Positions 25,923 through 33,655 of a DNA stretch of 64,000 nucleotides are shown here, piece by piece. Made by a program: the position numbers and the translations under genes. A model generated the notes under the pieces. It did not search any database, was not told the DNA's origin, and worked only from the letters and a program-made list of their open reading frames with translations. The DNA comes from Rhodoferax aquaticus (GTDB lineage Bacteria > Pseudomonadota > Gammaproteobacteria > Burkholderiales > Burkholderiaceae_C). Where the stretch lies: contig NZ_CP036282.1 in assembly GCF_006974105.1 (NCBI RefSeq), positions 1,736,001-1,800,000 on the forward strand. The letters are read 5' to 3'. Within the stretch, counting starts at the first letter, position 1; every line of letters starts with the position of its first letter.

Positions 25923-26644
25923 GTAACAAGCTCCTTGAACTCTCGGGTGTGCACACCCACATCGGCGCGTACCACATCTTGCATGGGGTTGACCTGTCTG
26001 TGCCGCGCGGCCAGCTCACCATGCTACTGGGGCGCAACGGCGCGGGAAAAACCACCACGCTGCGCACCATCATGGGCTTGTGGAAAGCCTCGCAAGGGAC
26101 GGTCCGTTTTGACGGACACGACATTACCGCTGCCAACACCCCAGACATTGCGGCGCGCCAAGTGGCGTATGTGCCAGAGAACATGGGAATCTTTTCCGAC
26201 CTCAGTGTGAAGGAAAACATGCTTTTGGCGGCCCGCCAAGCCAAGCGTTTGAACCAGATCGACAGCACGCGGCTGCAGTGGATTTTTTCGCTGTTCCCGG
26301 CGGTAGAGAAGTTTTGGAACCACCCCGCAGGCAAGCTCTCAGGCGGGCAAAAGCAAATGCTGGCCGTATCCCGCGCCATGGTGGAGCCGCGCCAACTGCT
26401 GATCGTGGATGAGCCTAGCAAGGGCTTGGCGCCCTCCATGATCAACAACATGATCGAAGCCTTTGCGCAGCTCAAGGCAACGGGCACCACTATTTTGCTG
26501 GTGGAGCAAAACATCAACTTTGCCAAACGCTTGGGCGACCATGTGGCGGTGATGGACAACGGCCAAGTTGTGCACGCGGGCAGCATGCAAGCCCTGGCAC
26601 AAGACGAGGCGCTGCAACAGCAACTTTTGGGGCTGGCGATATGA
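25919..26644 (+). CDS. livF: Branched-chain-type ABC transporter ATP-binding protein (LivF-like)
   Basis: A 241-residue ATPase with Walker A GRNGAGKT (38-45), VPENMGIFSDLSVKEN, signature LSGGQKQMLAVSRA, Walker B LLIVDEPSKGLAP and VEQNINFA, the normal LivF set. It pairs with the LivG-like protein to power LivHM. It overlaps livG by ATGA, and its stop overlaps a 39-codon ORF in the gap before livH. Confidence 0.92.
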   Translation: MSNKLLELSGVHTHIGAYHILHGVDLSVPRGQLTMLLGRNGAGKTTTLRTIMGLWKASQGTVRFDGHDITAANTPDIAARQVAYVPENMGIFSDLSVKENMLLAARQAKRLNQIDSTRLQWIFSLFPAVEKFWNHPAGKLSGGQKQMLAVSRAMVEPRQLLIVDEPSKGLAPSMINNMIEAFAQLKATGTTILLVEQNINFAKRLGDHVAVMDNGQVVHAGSMQALAQDEALQQQLLGLAI

Positions 26645-26760
26645 AGAAAAACAAGCAAAAAGTGCCATTGGCGCCCATGGATATTGCGCAGGTAGCTATG
26701 AAAAATATAGTAAAGCGTAGCGTGGCGAAGCCAGACGCAAGAGGAGGGCGCAGCCTATGA
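26641..26760 (+). CDS. Possible 39-residue small protein between livF and livH
   Basis: An ATG overlaps the livF stop (ATGA) and the TGA overlaps the livH start (ATGA), so the 39-codon frame fits the operon exactly at both ends. The peptide is basic (MKKNKQKVPLAPMDIAQVAM at the start) and has no membrane segment. Its middle (residues 9-25) is the interspersed repeat, read in the family frame. It may be a chance frame preserved by the repeat, or a real small protein or coupling leader for livH, whose Shine-Dalgarno (GAGGAGG) lies inside it. Confidence 0.3.
   Translation: MKKNKQKVPLAPMDIAQVAMKNIVKRSVAKPDARGGRSL
26668..26716 (+). repeat. Interspersed repeat copy 4 (livF-livH gap)
   Basis: The run ttggcgcccatgg, atattgcgcaggtagctat and atatagtaaagcg is the most complete copy and shares the 13-mer gatattgcgcagg exactly with the copy in rpoS at 47670-47720. 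Confidence 0.7.
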
Positions 26761-27740
26761 AAGCGCTGAACGTTGACTACAAACCGCTGTTGCTGGTGCC
26801 CGTGTTGGCGCTGGCCGTGCTGCCGCTGATTGGCGCGCCTAGCACCTGGCTCACGCTCACGGTGGCGGGGCTGGCCATGGGCATGATTGTGTTCATCATC
26901 GCCTCGGGCTTGACGCTGGTATTTGGCTTGATGGATGTGCTGAACTTTGGCCACGGCGTGTTCATTGCCATGGGCGCGTTTGTGGCCACCAGTGTGCTGG
27001 CGCTCATGGGCGACTGGACGGGGTCGCAAGACCTGTGGCGCAACCTAGCGGCGGTGTTTGTGGCCATGCTGGTGGCCATGGGTGTCTCGGGCGCACTGGG
27101 CTTGGCGTTTGAGCGCTTTATCGTGCGCCCGGTGTATGGACAGCACCTGAAGCAAATACTGATCACCATGGGCGGCATGATCATTGGTGAGGAGTTGATC
27201 AAGGTGGTGTGGGGCCCCGCACAGTTGGCCATGCCCCTGCCAGAAGCCTTGCGCGGTGCTGTGCTCTGGGGTGATGCCGCGATAGAGAAGTACCGTCTAC
27301 TGGCCGTGGTGGTGGGGCTGGGCGTGTTTGCTGCGCTGGCGTGGACCTTGTCGCGCACCAAGATTGGCCTGCTGATTCGTGCGGGTGTGCAAGACCGTGA
27401 GATGGTTGAGGCCATGGGCTACCGCATTCATCGCTTGTTTGTGGGCGTGTTTGTGGTGGGCAGCGCCTTGGCAGGCTTGGGCGGCGTGATGTGGGGCTTG
27501 TACCAACAAAACGTCACACCCCAGATGGGCGCACAGGTCAATGTGCTCATCTTCATTGTCATCATCATTGGCGGCTTGGGGTCTACCGGCGGGGCTTTGA
27601 TTGGTGCCCTGCTGGTAGGGCTGATGGCCAATTACACCGGGTTTTTGGTCCCTAAGCTGGCGCTGTTTTCCAACATTGCGCTCATGGTGGGCATCTTGCT
27701 GTGGCGCCCGCAAGGCGTCTACCCAGTTACTAATCGATGA
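26757..27740 (+). CDS. livH: Branched-chain-type ABC transporter permease (LivH-like)
   Basis: A 327-residue permease with about eight hydrophobic segments. The LivH blocks GLTLVFGLMDVLNFGHGVFIAMGAF and GLLIRAGVQDREMVEAMG, which contact the ATPases, are clear. GAGGAGG lies 12 bases before ATG 26757. It precedes livM by 9 bp. Confidence 0.92.
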   Translation: MKALNVDYKPLLLVPVLALAVLPLIGAPSTWLTLTVAGLAMGMIVFIIASGLTLVFGLMDVLNFGHGVFIAMGAFVATSVLALMGDWTGSQDLWRNLAAVFVAMLVAMGVSGALGLAFERFIVRPVYGQHLKQILITMGGMIIGEELIKVVWGPAQLAMPLPEALRGAVLWGDAAIEKYRLLAVVVGLGVFAALAWTLSRTKIGLLIRAGVQDREMVEAMGYRIHRLFVGVFVVGSALAGLGGVMWGLYQQNVTPQMGAQVNVLIFIVIIIGGLGSTGGALIGALLVGLMANYTGFLVPKLALFSNIALMVGILLWRPQGVYPVTNR

Positions 27741-27749
27741 GGTGCATGT

Positions 27750-28823
27750 ATGTTGCAACGCATTCTTTCCAATGACCTGCCACGCAGCCGCATATTGGCT
27801 GTAGTGTTGCTGCTTTTGCTGGTGGCACTTGCGGGTGCGCCTTTCTTGTTTCCGGGCGTGAAAGCGCTGAACGTGGCGGCCAAGGTGCTGGTGTTTGTGG
27901 TGCTGGTTGCCAGCTTTGATTTGCTCTTGGGCTACACCGGCATTGTGAGTTTTGCCCACACCATGTTTTTTGGCATTGGTGCATATGGCATTGCAGTAGC
28001 GACTACGCGCATGGGGCCAACATGGGCCGCTTTGGGTGTGGGGCTGGCGGGGGCGCTGGCGCTATCACTGGTATTGGCATTGGTGATTGGTCTGTTTTCT
28101 TTGCGCGTGCGGGCCATCTTTTTTGCCATGATTACCTTGGCCGTGGCGTCGGCGTTTTTGACGCTGGCCTCGCAGCTGTCGGAGATCACGGGCGGGGAGG
28201 ACGGTTTGTCGTTCAAGGTGCCCGAGCTGCTCTCTCCGAGTTTTGAGTTCACAGACGAGCCGCTGTGGGGCGTGACGCTGGATGGCCGTTTGCTGTGCTT
28301 TTACCTGCTTTTTGCTCTGGCACTGGGGCAGCTGCTGGTGCTGCTGCGCATCGTGAACTCGCCGTTTGGCCGCGTGCTGCAAGCCATTCGCGAAAACGAG
28401 TTTCGGGCTGAGGCCATTGGTTACCGGGTGGTGGTGTACCGCACCACATCCAGTATTTTGTCGGCGCTGTTCGCGTGCATGGCTGGGGCCATGCTGGCGC
28501 TTTGGCTGCGTTACAACGGGCCAGACACTTCGCTGTCGTTTGAAATCATGATGGATGTGCTGCTCATCGTGGTGATAGGCGGCATGGGCACCATGTATGG
28601 CGCGGCTATTGGCGCAGCGCTGTTCTTGGTGGCACAGAGCTATTTGCAGGACTTACTGCGGATAGCCAGCGAGGCTACGGCTAGCGTTCCGCTGCTGGCG
28701 GCTTTGTTGTCGCCTGACCGCTGGCTCTTGTGGCTGGGTTTGTTGTTTGTGTTGTCGGTCTACTACTTTCCGACTGGCGTGGTGGGACGTTTGCGCGCCA
28801 AGGCCTTGGAGGCACGGGCATGA
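27750..28823 (+). CDS. livM: Branched-chain-type ABC transporter permease (LivM-like)
   Basis: A 357-residue permease with about ten hydrophobic segments. LLLGYTGIVSFAHTMFFGIGAY and the cytoplasmic loop RVLQAIRENEFRAEAIGY are the LivM markers. It overlaps the following hydrolase by ATGA, which ties that enzyme to the transporter. Confidence 0.92.
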   Translation: MLQRILSNDLPRSRILAVVLLLLLVALAGAPFLFPGVKALNVAAKVLVFVVLVASFDLLLGYTGIVSFAHTMFFGIGAYGIAVATTRMGPTWAALGVGLAGALALSLVLALVIGLFSLRVRAIFFAMITLAVASAFLTLASQLSEITGGEDGLSFKVPELLSPSFEFTDEPLWGVTLDGRLLCFYLLFALALGQLLVLLRIVNSPFGRVLQAIRENEFRAEAIGYRVVVYRTTSSILSALFACMAGAMLALWLRYNGPDTSLSFEIMMDVLLIVVIGGMGTMYGAAIGAALFLVAQSYLQDLLRIASEATASVPLLAALLSPDRWLLWLGLLFVLSVYYFPTGVVGRLRAKALEARA

Positions 28824-29695
28824 GTTCATTTAGCTCCCACTACCTGCAATGCGCGGGCCGCGAAATTCACTACACGCTGTGGGGTGCGCAGCACGAGCGC
28901 ACCGTCATCGCTTGGCATGGGTTGGCCCGCACGGGGCGCGACATGGATGAGCTGGCCGCGCACCTGAGCGCTCTGGGTTACCGCGTGGTGTGCCCGGACA
29001 CGATTGGCCGGGGCTTGAGCCAGTGGAGCCCGGCACCGGCGCAAGAGTATTGCTTGCGCTTCTATGCGCGTATAGCGGCAGACTTGTTTGAGCACTTGAA
29101 CATAGACAAGGCACACTGGGTGGGTACTTCCATGGGCGGGGCCATTGGCACGGTGTGCGCGTCGGGTCTGTTCGAGCCGCGTTTGCAGGGCCGTATTCAA
29201 AGCTTGGTGCTCAATGACAATGCGCCCCAACTGGCGGACGCTGCCATTGCCCGCATTCGTGCCTACGCGGGGGAGCCGCCAGCGTTTGACACGGTGCTGG
29301 AGTTGGAGGCGTTCTTCCGTCAGGTCTACAAGCCGTATGGCTGGTTGAGCGATGCCCAGTGGCGGCGTTTGACGGAGACCTCCACCCGACGCCTGGCAGA
29401 TGGCCGTGTGACGCCGCACTATGACCCCGCCATGGTGCAACAGTTCACCTTGCACCCTAACGATTACCTGATTTGGGAGCATTACGACGCGCTGCAAATA
29501 CCGGTGCTGTGTTTGCGGGGGGCCGAGTCTGACCTGGTCTTGCCGGAGACCGTGCAAGCCATGCTGCGGCGCGGCCCTGGGAGTCGGGGGCTAACGAGCG
29601 TGATCGAGGTGCCGGGGTGCGGCCACGCGCCTGCACTTAACGTGAGTACCCAGCTAGGCTGGGTGAGTGACTTCATCGCCCGCTGTACGTCTTAG
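28820..29695 (+). CDS. Alpha/beta hydrolase in the Liv-type transporter operon
   Basis: A 291-residue cytoplasmic alpha/beta hydrolase. WHGLARTGRD is the oxyanion loop, VGTSMGGAIG the nucleophile elbow (Ser about residue 98), AESDLVLP the acid and PGCGHAPAL the catalytic His. The translational coupling to livM suggests it acts on the imported compound, for example an ester, lactone or enol-lactone. No signal peptide is present. Substrate cannot be inferred further. Confidence 0.85.
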   Translation: MSSFSSHYLQCAGREIHYTLWGAQHERTVIAWHGLARTGRDMDELAAHLSALGYRVVCPDTIGRGLSQWSPAPAQEYCLRFYARIAADLFEHLNIDKAHWVGTSMGGAIGTVCASGLFEPRLQGRIQSLVLNDNAPQLADAAIARIRAYAGEPPAFDTVLELEAFFRQVYKPYGWLSDAQWRRLTETSTRRLADGRVTPHYDPAMVQQFTLHPNDYLIWEHYDALQIPVLCLRGAESDLVLPETVQAMLRRGPGSRGLTSVIEVPGCGHAPALNVSTQLGWVSDFIARCTS

Positions 29696-29843
29696 TTTTT
29701 TGGGGCCTGGCTCAGCAAGTGGCGTCCGTAAAGGCGGTGCGCCTTGCCTACCATGGCATGGTCTGTGCATCTCAAGACACGCCATGTCGCTACACTGCGC
29801 TCGCCGCTGTGGCGCACGTGTTTTACCCATTAAGCCCCGACCC

Positions 29844-31883
29844 ATGCCTTTGAACCTGCGACTGACGATTCACTATGGCTTGACCATATTCTTAAGTGCA
29901 TTCCTGCTGTTTCAGGTGCAACCGCTGATCGGGAAGATGATTCTTCCCTGGTTTGGTGGCTCAGCGGCGGTGTGGACTACCTGCATGCTGTTCTTCCAGT
30001 TGGTCTTGCTGCTGGGTTACTTTTACTCGCACTGGGTAGTGCGCAAGCTGACGCCTTACCGGCAAAGCCTGGTGCATGGCGGCTTGTTGCTCTTGAGCGT
30101 GTTGCTGATTCCGATTGCGCCTAGCGTGGACTGGAAACCCACCGGCGCAGAGAACCCCACTTTGCGCATTTTGGGCTTGCTCACGGTGTCGATTGGCTTG
30201 CCTTATTTTGTACTCTCCACCACTGGGCCTTTGTTGCAAGCGTGGTTTGCCAGGGAGCGCGCAGGCTTGGTGCCTTACCGGCTGTTTGCGCTGTCGAATT
30301 TCGGCTCCATGCTGGCCTTGCTGGCGTATCCCTTGGCCGTTGAGCCTGTGTTCCCTACGCAATGGCAGTCGTATCTTTGGTCCGGCTTGTTCGCATGTTT
30401 TGTATTGGCCTGCGGGCTCTTAGCGTGGCGCGGTCGCAGTGGGCAGGTGATAGCCGCGCCAAGCCCTGAGCTACACGGTGTTGCACCGCGTTGGAGCAAC
30501 AAAGTATTGTGGGCCGCTTTGGCGGCATGCCCTTCGATCTTGATGGTGGCCGATACCAGCTACCTCACCACCAACATAGCGCCTATTCCTATGATTTGGG
30601 TGGCACCTTTGGCTTTGTATTTGCTGTCATTCATTGTGAGTTTTGACACACAAGGCTGGTACCAGCGCAAGGTGTTCTTGCCCCTGCTGGTGCTGGGCTT
30701 GTGGGTGCTGGCGTACTTGCCGACATTGGGCATCAGTGAGTTGCCTATTGCCGTGTCTATGGGCGTCAACCTCGCGGCCTTTTTTGTGGCCTGCATGGTG
30801 TGCCATGGCGAATTGGCGCGTCTGCAGCCGCACCCCAGCTATCTCACTGGCTATTACCTGATGCTGTCAGTCGGTGGCGTGTTAGGCGGTTTTTTTGTTG
30901 GCGTGATTGCGCCATATTGTTTTAATAGCAACTACGAGCTATCGGTTGGTATTGTGCTTACAGGCGTGGTGGCGGCCCTTGCGGTGATTCCTTCGATACC
31001 CAGCCTCCACGCGCGTTGGCGTCAGCTTGCGTGGGCTTGCAGCATCGCCATGTTGCTTGGCATTGCCTATTTGCGCGTGCAAGACCACCAAGAAGAAACC
31101 GATGGCGCGGAGGTGACACGCCGCAATTTTTACGGCACCTTGCAGGTATTTCACAACGCAGAGCGCCAGTCACGCAGCATGTTCCATGGGCAAATCACCC
31201 ACGGGAGACAGTTCACAAGTCCCGATAAGCTGGATGTGCCCACCACCTACTACAGCCCTGACGGTGGGGTGGGCAAAGCGCTGCAAATCAAAGCGGCGCA
31301 GGGGCCGCTGCGTGTGGGTGTCATTGGTCTGGGGGTCGGCACGCTGGCTAGCTATGGGCGCACCGGAGACTACATGCGCTTGTACGAAATTGACCCCCTG
31401 GTCATAGAGATTGCCCAGAAGAACTTCAGCTATCTGGCGCGCACACAAGCGAAGACGGACATCGTATTGGGCGACGCCCGCTTGCAACTGGAGTTAGAAC
31501 CAAGCCAGCAATTTGATGTGCTGGTCGTGGACGCATTTTCTGGCGACTCCGTGCCTATCCATTTGTTGACCCAAGAGGCGTTCGCCCAGTACATGAGGCA
31601 TCTCAAACCAAACGGGGTGTTGGCCGTACACATCACCAACCGCTTCTTGGACTTGCGCCCCGTGGTGCAGACTGCGGCCCAGCAGTTTGGCAAAGCCGTG
31701 CGCTTGGTTGATGCCCAGGGCATTCCCGAGAAGCTGGTGCTGCGCTCTCGCTGGGCCTTGATCAGCAGCGACATGGGGTTCTTTCAAAGCTCTGCGCTGG
31801 CCCATGCGAGTGCCTACGAGGCACCCCCGGGGTTCAAGCTGTGGAAGGACGACTACAGCAGCATTTTCTCGGTGCTGGAGTAA
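29844..31883 (+). CDS. Membrane protein with C-terminal spermidine-synthase-like domain
   Basis: A 679-residue fusion. The first 420 or so residues contain about ten or more hydrophobic segments (HYGLTIFLSAFLLFQVQPLIGK begins the first). The C-terminal 230 residues form a Rossmann methyltransferase-like fold related to spermidine synthase: GVIGLGVGTLASYG (nucleotide loop), LYEIDPLVIEIA, ILGDARLQLE and VVDAFSGDSVP. Such fused proteins are often annotated as polyamine aminopropyltransferase-like, but the decarboxylated-SAM and putrescine residues cannot be confirmed. ATG 29844 starts the conserved N-terminus; earlier in-frame codons run back to the previous gene. It ends with its own terminator. 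Confidence 0.82.
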   Translation: MPLNLRLTIHYGLTIFLSAFLLFQVQPLIGKMILPWFGGSAAVWTTCMLFFQLVLLLGYFYSHWVVRKLTPYRQSLVHGGLLLLSVLLIPIAPSVDWKPTGAENPTLRILGLLTVSIGLPYFVLSTTGPLLQAWFARERAGLVPYRLFALSNFGSMLALLAYPLAVEPVFPTQWQSYLWSGLFACFVLACGLLAWRGRSGQVIAAPSPELHGVAPRWSNKVLWAALAACPSILMVADTSYLTTNIAPIPMIWVAPLALYLLSFIVSFDTQGWYQRKVFLPLLVLGLWVLAYLPTLGISELPIAVSMGVNLAAFFVACMVCHGELARLQPHPSYLTGYYLMLSVGGVLGGFFVGVIAPYCFNSNYELSVGIVLTGVVAALAVIPSIPSLHARWRQLAWACSIAMLLGIAYLRVQDHQEETDGAEVTRRNFYGTLQVFHNAERQSRSMFHGQITHGRQFTSPDKLDVPTTYYSPDGGVGKALQIKAAQGPLRVGVIGLGVGTLASYGRTGDYMRLYEIDPLVIEIAQKNFSYLARTQAKTDIVLGDARLQLELEPSQQFDVLVVDAFSGDSVPIHLLTQEAFAQYMRHLKPNGVLAVHITNRFLDLRPVVQTAAQQFGKAVRLVDAQGIPEKLVLRSRWALISSDMGFFQSSALAHASAYEAPPGFKLWKDDYSSIFSVLE

Positions 31884-31889
31884 ACCAAG

Positions 31890-31918
31890 AAGGGCCACAA
31901 CAGTGGCCCTTTCTTTTT
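31890..31918 (+). terminator. Rho-independent terminator after the spermidine-synthase-like gene
   Basis: aagggccac (31890-31898) and gtggccctt (31903-31911) form a perfect 9-bp stem with loop aaca, followed by tctttttt. The same hairpin sequence with one G-U pair recurs after the NCS2 permease gene at 33567. Confidence 0.93.
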
Positions 31919-32017
31919 TGGGGACCGCCCAACCTCATTTCGGTATCTACGTTTTCTTATAGCCACCATTAGGGTAAGCATCTAGTGGCCTGTATTCCAA
32001 AAGTGTATACAGTTTGA

Positions 32018-32045
32018 CCTCGTATCCATTCCAACTAATACGAGG
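32018..32045 (+). promoter_or_regulatory. Inverted repeat covering the NCS2 permease Shine-Dalgarno
   Basis: cctcgtat (32018-32025) pairs perfectly with atacgagg (32038-32045), leaving a 12-base loop. The right arm includes the start of the GAGGAGA Shine-Dalgarno, so in RNA the hairpin could hide the ribosome site. A tgtatac palindrome lies 8-10 bases upstream and could be an operator. Confidence 0.45.
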
Positions 32046-32055
32046 AGACAACGCA

Positions 32056-33543
32056 ATGTCGGAGAAAGTAGCGGCGGTTGATGAACACCTGCCAATGGGG
32101 CGGTTAACAGCTTTGGGGCTGCAACATGTGCTGGTGATGTATGCGGGTGCTGTGGCGGTTCCCTTGATCGTAGGGCGGGCGCTCAAGCTCAGTCCTGAGC
32201 AAGTCTCTATGCTGATCTCCGCCGATTTGTTTTGCTGTGGCTTGGTGACTTTGATTCAGTCTTTCGGTGCCACGCAGTGGTTTGGCATCAAGTTGCCGGT
32301 GATGATGGGGGTGACGTTTGCCTCGGTCGCCCCCATGCTGGCGATTGCAAGCGGACACCCTGGCGTTGAGGGAGCCGGGCTGATTTTTGGCTCCATCATT
32401 GGGGCGGGGCTGATCTCCATCTTCATCGCGCCGTTCATCAGTAGCCTGCTGCGCTTTTTTCCACCGGTGGTGACCGGAACCGTGATTGCCGTGATTGGCA
32501 TAAGCCTGATGCGGGTTGGCATTAACTGGATTTTTGGCAACCCGTTTGGCCCCACCGCGCCTAGCATCGTGAATCCTGAGCATGCGAAGTGGTTGGCAGA
32601 CGCCACAGCGGCGGCCAGTGCCGCAGGTGCCTCGTTGCCTCCCGTGCCCGCGGGCTTGGCGCTTGCACCCTCGGTTCCCAACCCCAAATACGCCGAATTG
32701 GGCGGGGTGGGTGTTGCCGCTTTGGTCCTCGTCTCGATTCTGCTGATTACGAAGTTTGCCAAGGGCTTTATTGCCAACATCGCCGTGCTTTTGGGTATTG
32801 TGATTGGAGGCATAGTGACCGCCGCCACCGGTACGATGACCTTTGACAAGGTAAGCAAAGCCGCGTGGTTTGACTTGGTGCTGCCATTCGAGATTGCCAC
32901 GCCGGTGTTTGATCCGATTTTGATTTTCACCATGACGCTCATCATGTTGACCGTGATGGTGGAGTCCACCGGCATGTTCTTGGCGCTGGGGGAGATGACG
33001 GGCAAACCGGTAGACCGCAAGGCTTTGACCCGTGGCCTGCGCACAGATGGCTTGGGAACCTTGATCGGCGGTATTTTCAACACCTTCCCCTACACCAGCT
33101 TCTCGCAAAACGTGGGCTTGGTGGCGGTGACTGGCGTGAAAAGTCGCTTTGTCTGCGTGGCCGGCGGTGTGATTTTGATTGCCCTTGGGGTCTTGCCCAA
33201 AATGGCGGCTCTGGTGGAGTCGCTGCCCACCGTGGTGCTAGGTGGTGCTGGCTTGGTGATGTTCGGCATGGTGGCTGCCACGGGAGTGCGCATTTTGGGC
33301 AATGTGGACTTTAAGAACAACCGCAACAACGGCATGGTCGTCGGCATCTCCCTTGGTATTGGCATGGTTCCGTTGGTGGCACCCAACTTCAAGCAATGGA
33401 TGCCGCACAACATCCATCCTTTGATCGAGTCGGGCATTTTGCTGACGACCTTAGCCGCCGTGGTCTTGAACTACTTTTTCAACGGTGCCAAAGAAGACCA
33501 GCGTGGCGTGATTGAAGCCGCCAAGATGGCCGAAGCGCACTGA
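32056..33543 (+). CDS. NCS2-family purine (xanthine/uric acid-type) permease
   Basis: A 495-residue transporter of the nucleobase-ascorbate (NCS2) family with about 12-14 hydrophobic segments. The family signature QNVGLVAVTGVKSR (preceded by FNTFPYTSFS) and the N-terminal QHVLVMYAGAVAVPLIVG are clear, and VESTGMFLALGEMTGK is the matching EM motif. Members import xanthine, uric acid or uracil with protons; the QNxGLxxxT form and length favour purines. A hairpin covers its Shine-Dalgarno (GAGGAGA). A terminator follows it. Confidence 0.91.
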   Translation: MSEKVAAVDEHLPMGRLTALGLQHVLVMYAGAVAVPLIVGRALKLSPEQVSMLISADLFCCGLVTLIQSFGATQWFGIKLPVMMGVTFASVAPMLAIASGHPGVEGAGLIFGSIIGAGLISIFIAPFISSLLRFFPPVVTGTVIAVIGISLMRVGINWIFGNPFGPTAPSIVNPEHAKWLADATAAASAAGASLPPVPAGLALAPSVPNPKYAELGGVGVAALVLVSILLITKFAKGFIANIAVLLGIVIGGIVTAATGTMTFDKVSKAAWFDLVLPFEIATPVFDPILIFTMTLIMLTVMVESTGMFLALGEMTGKPVDRKALTRGLRTDGLGTLIGGIFNTFPYTSFSQNVGLVAVTGVKSRFVCVAGGVILIALGVLPKMAALVESLPTVVLGGAGLVMFGMVAATGVRILGNVDFKNNRNNGMVVGISLGIGMVPLVAPNFKQWMPHNIHPLIESGILLTTLAAVVLNYFFNGAKEDQRGVIEAAKMAEAH

Positions 33544-33566
33544 GACACTGCATTCGTCACGAAGGG

Positions 33567-33595
33567 AAGGGCCACGCAAGTGGCTCTTTGTGTTT
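33567..33595 (+). terminator. Rho-independent terminator after the NCS2 permease
   Basis: aagggccac (33567-33575) pairs with gtggctctt (33580-33588) around gcaa, with one G-U pair, then ttgtgttt. It is a near-copy of the terminator at 31890. Confidence 0.8.
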
Positions 33596-33655
33596 CTGGG
33601 CATTGAAACGGTGTAAGGCAGATAATGCTTGGCTCACGCCATTTGCCTATTCCCC

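Noticed and set aside
33544..33655. LexA operator before uvrB
   Set aside because: No CTG-N10-CAG palindrome was found in the gap; only a -10-like gataat is visible.
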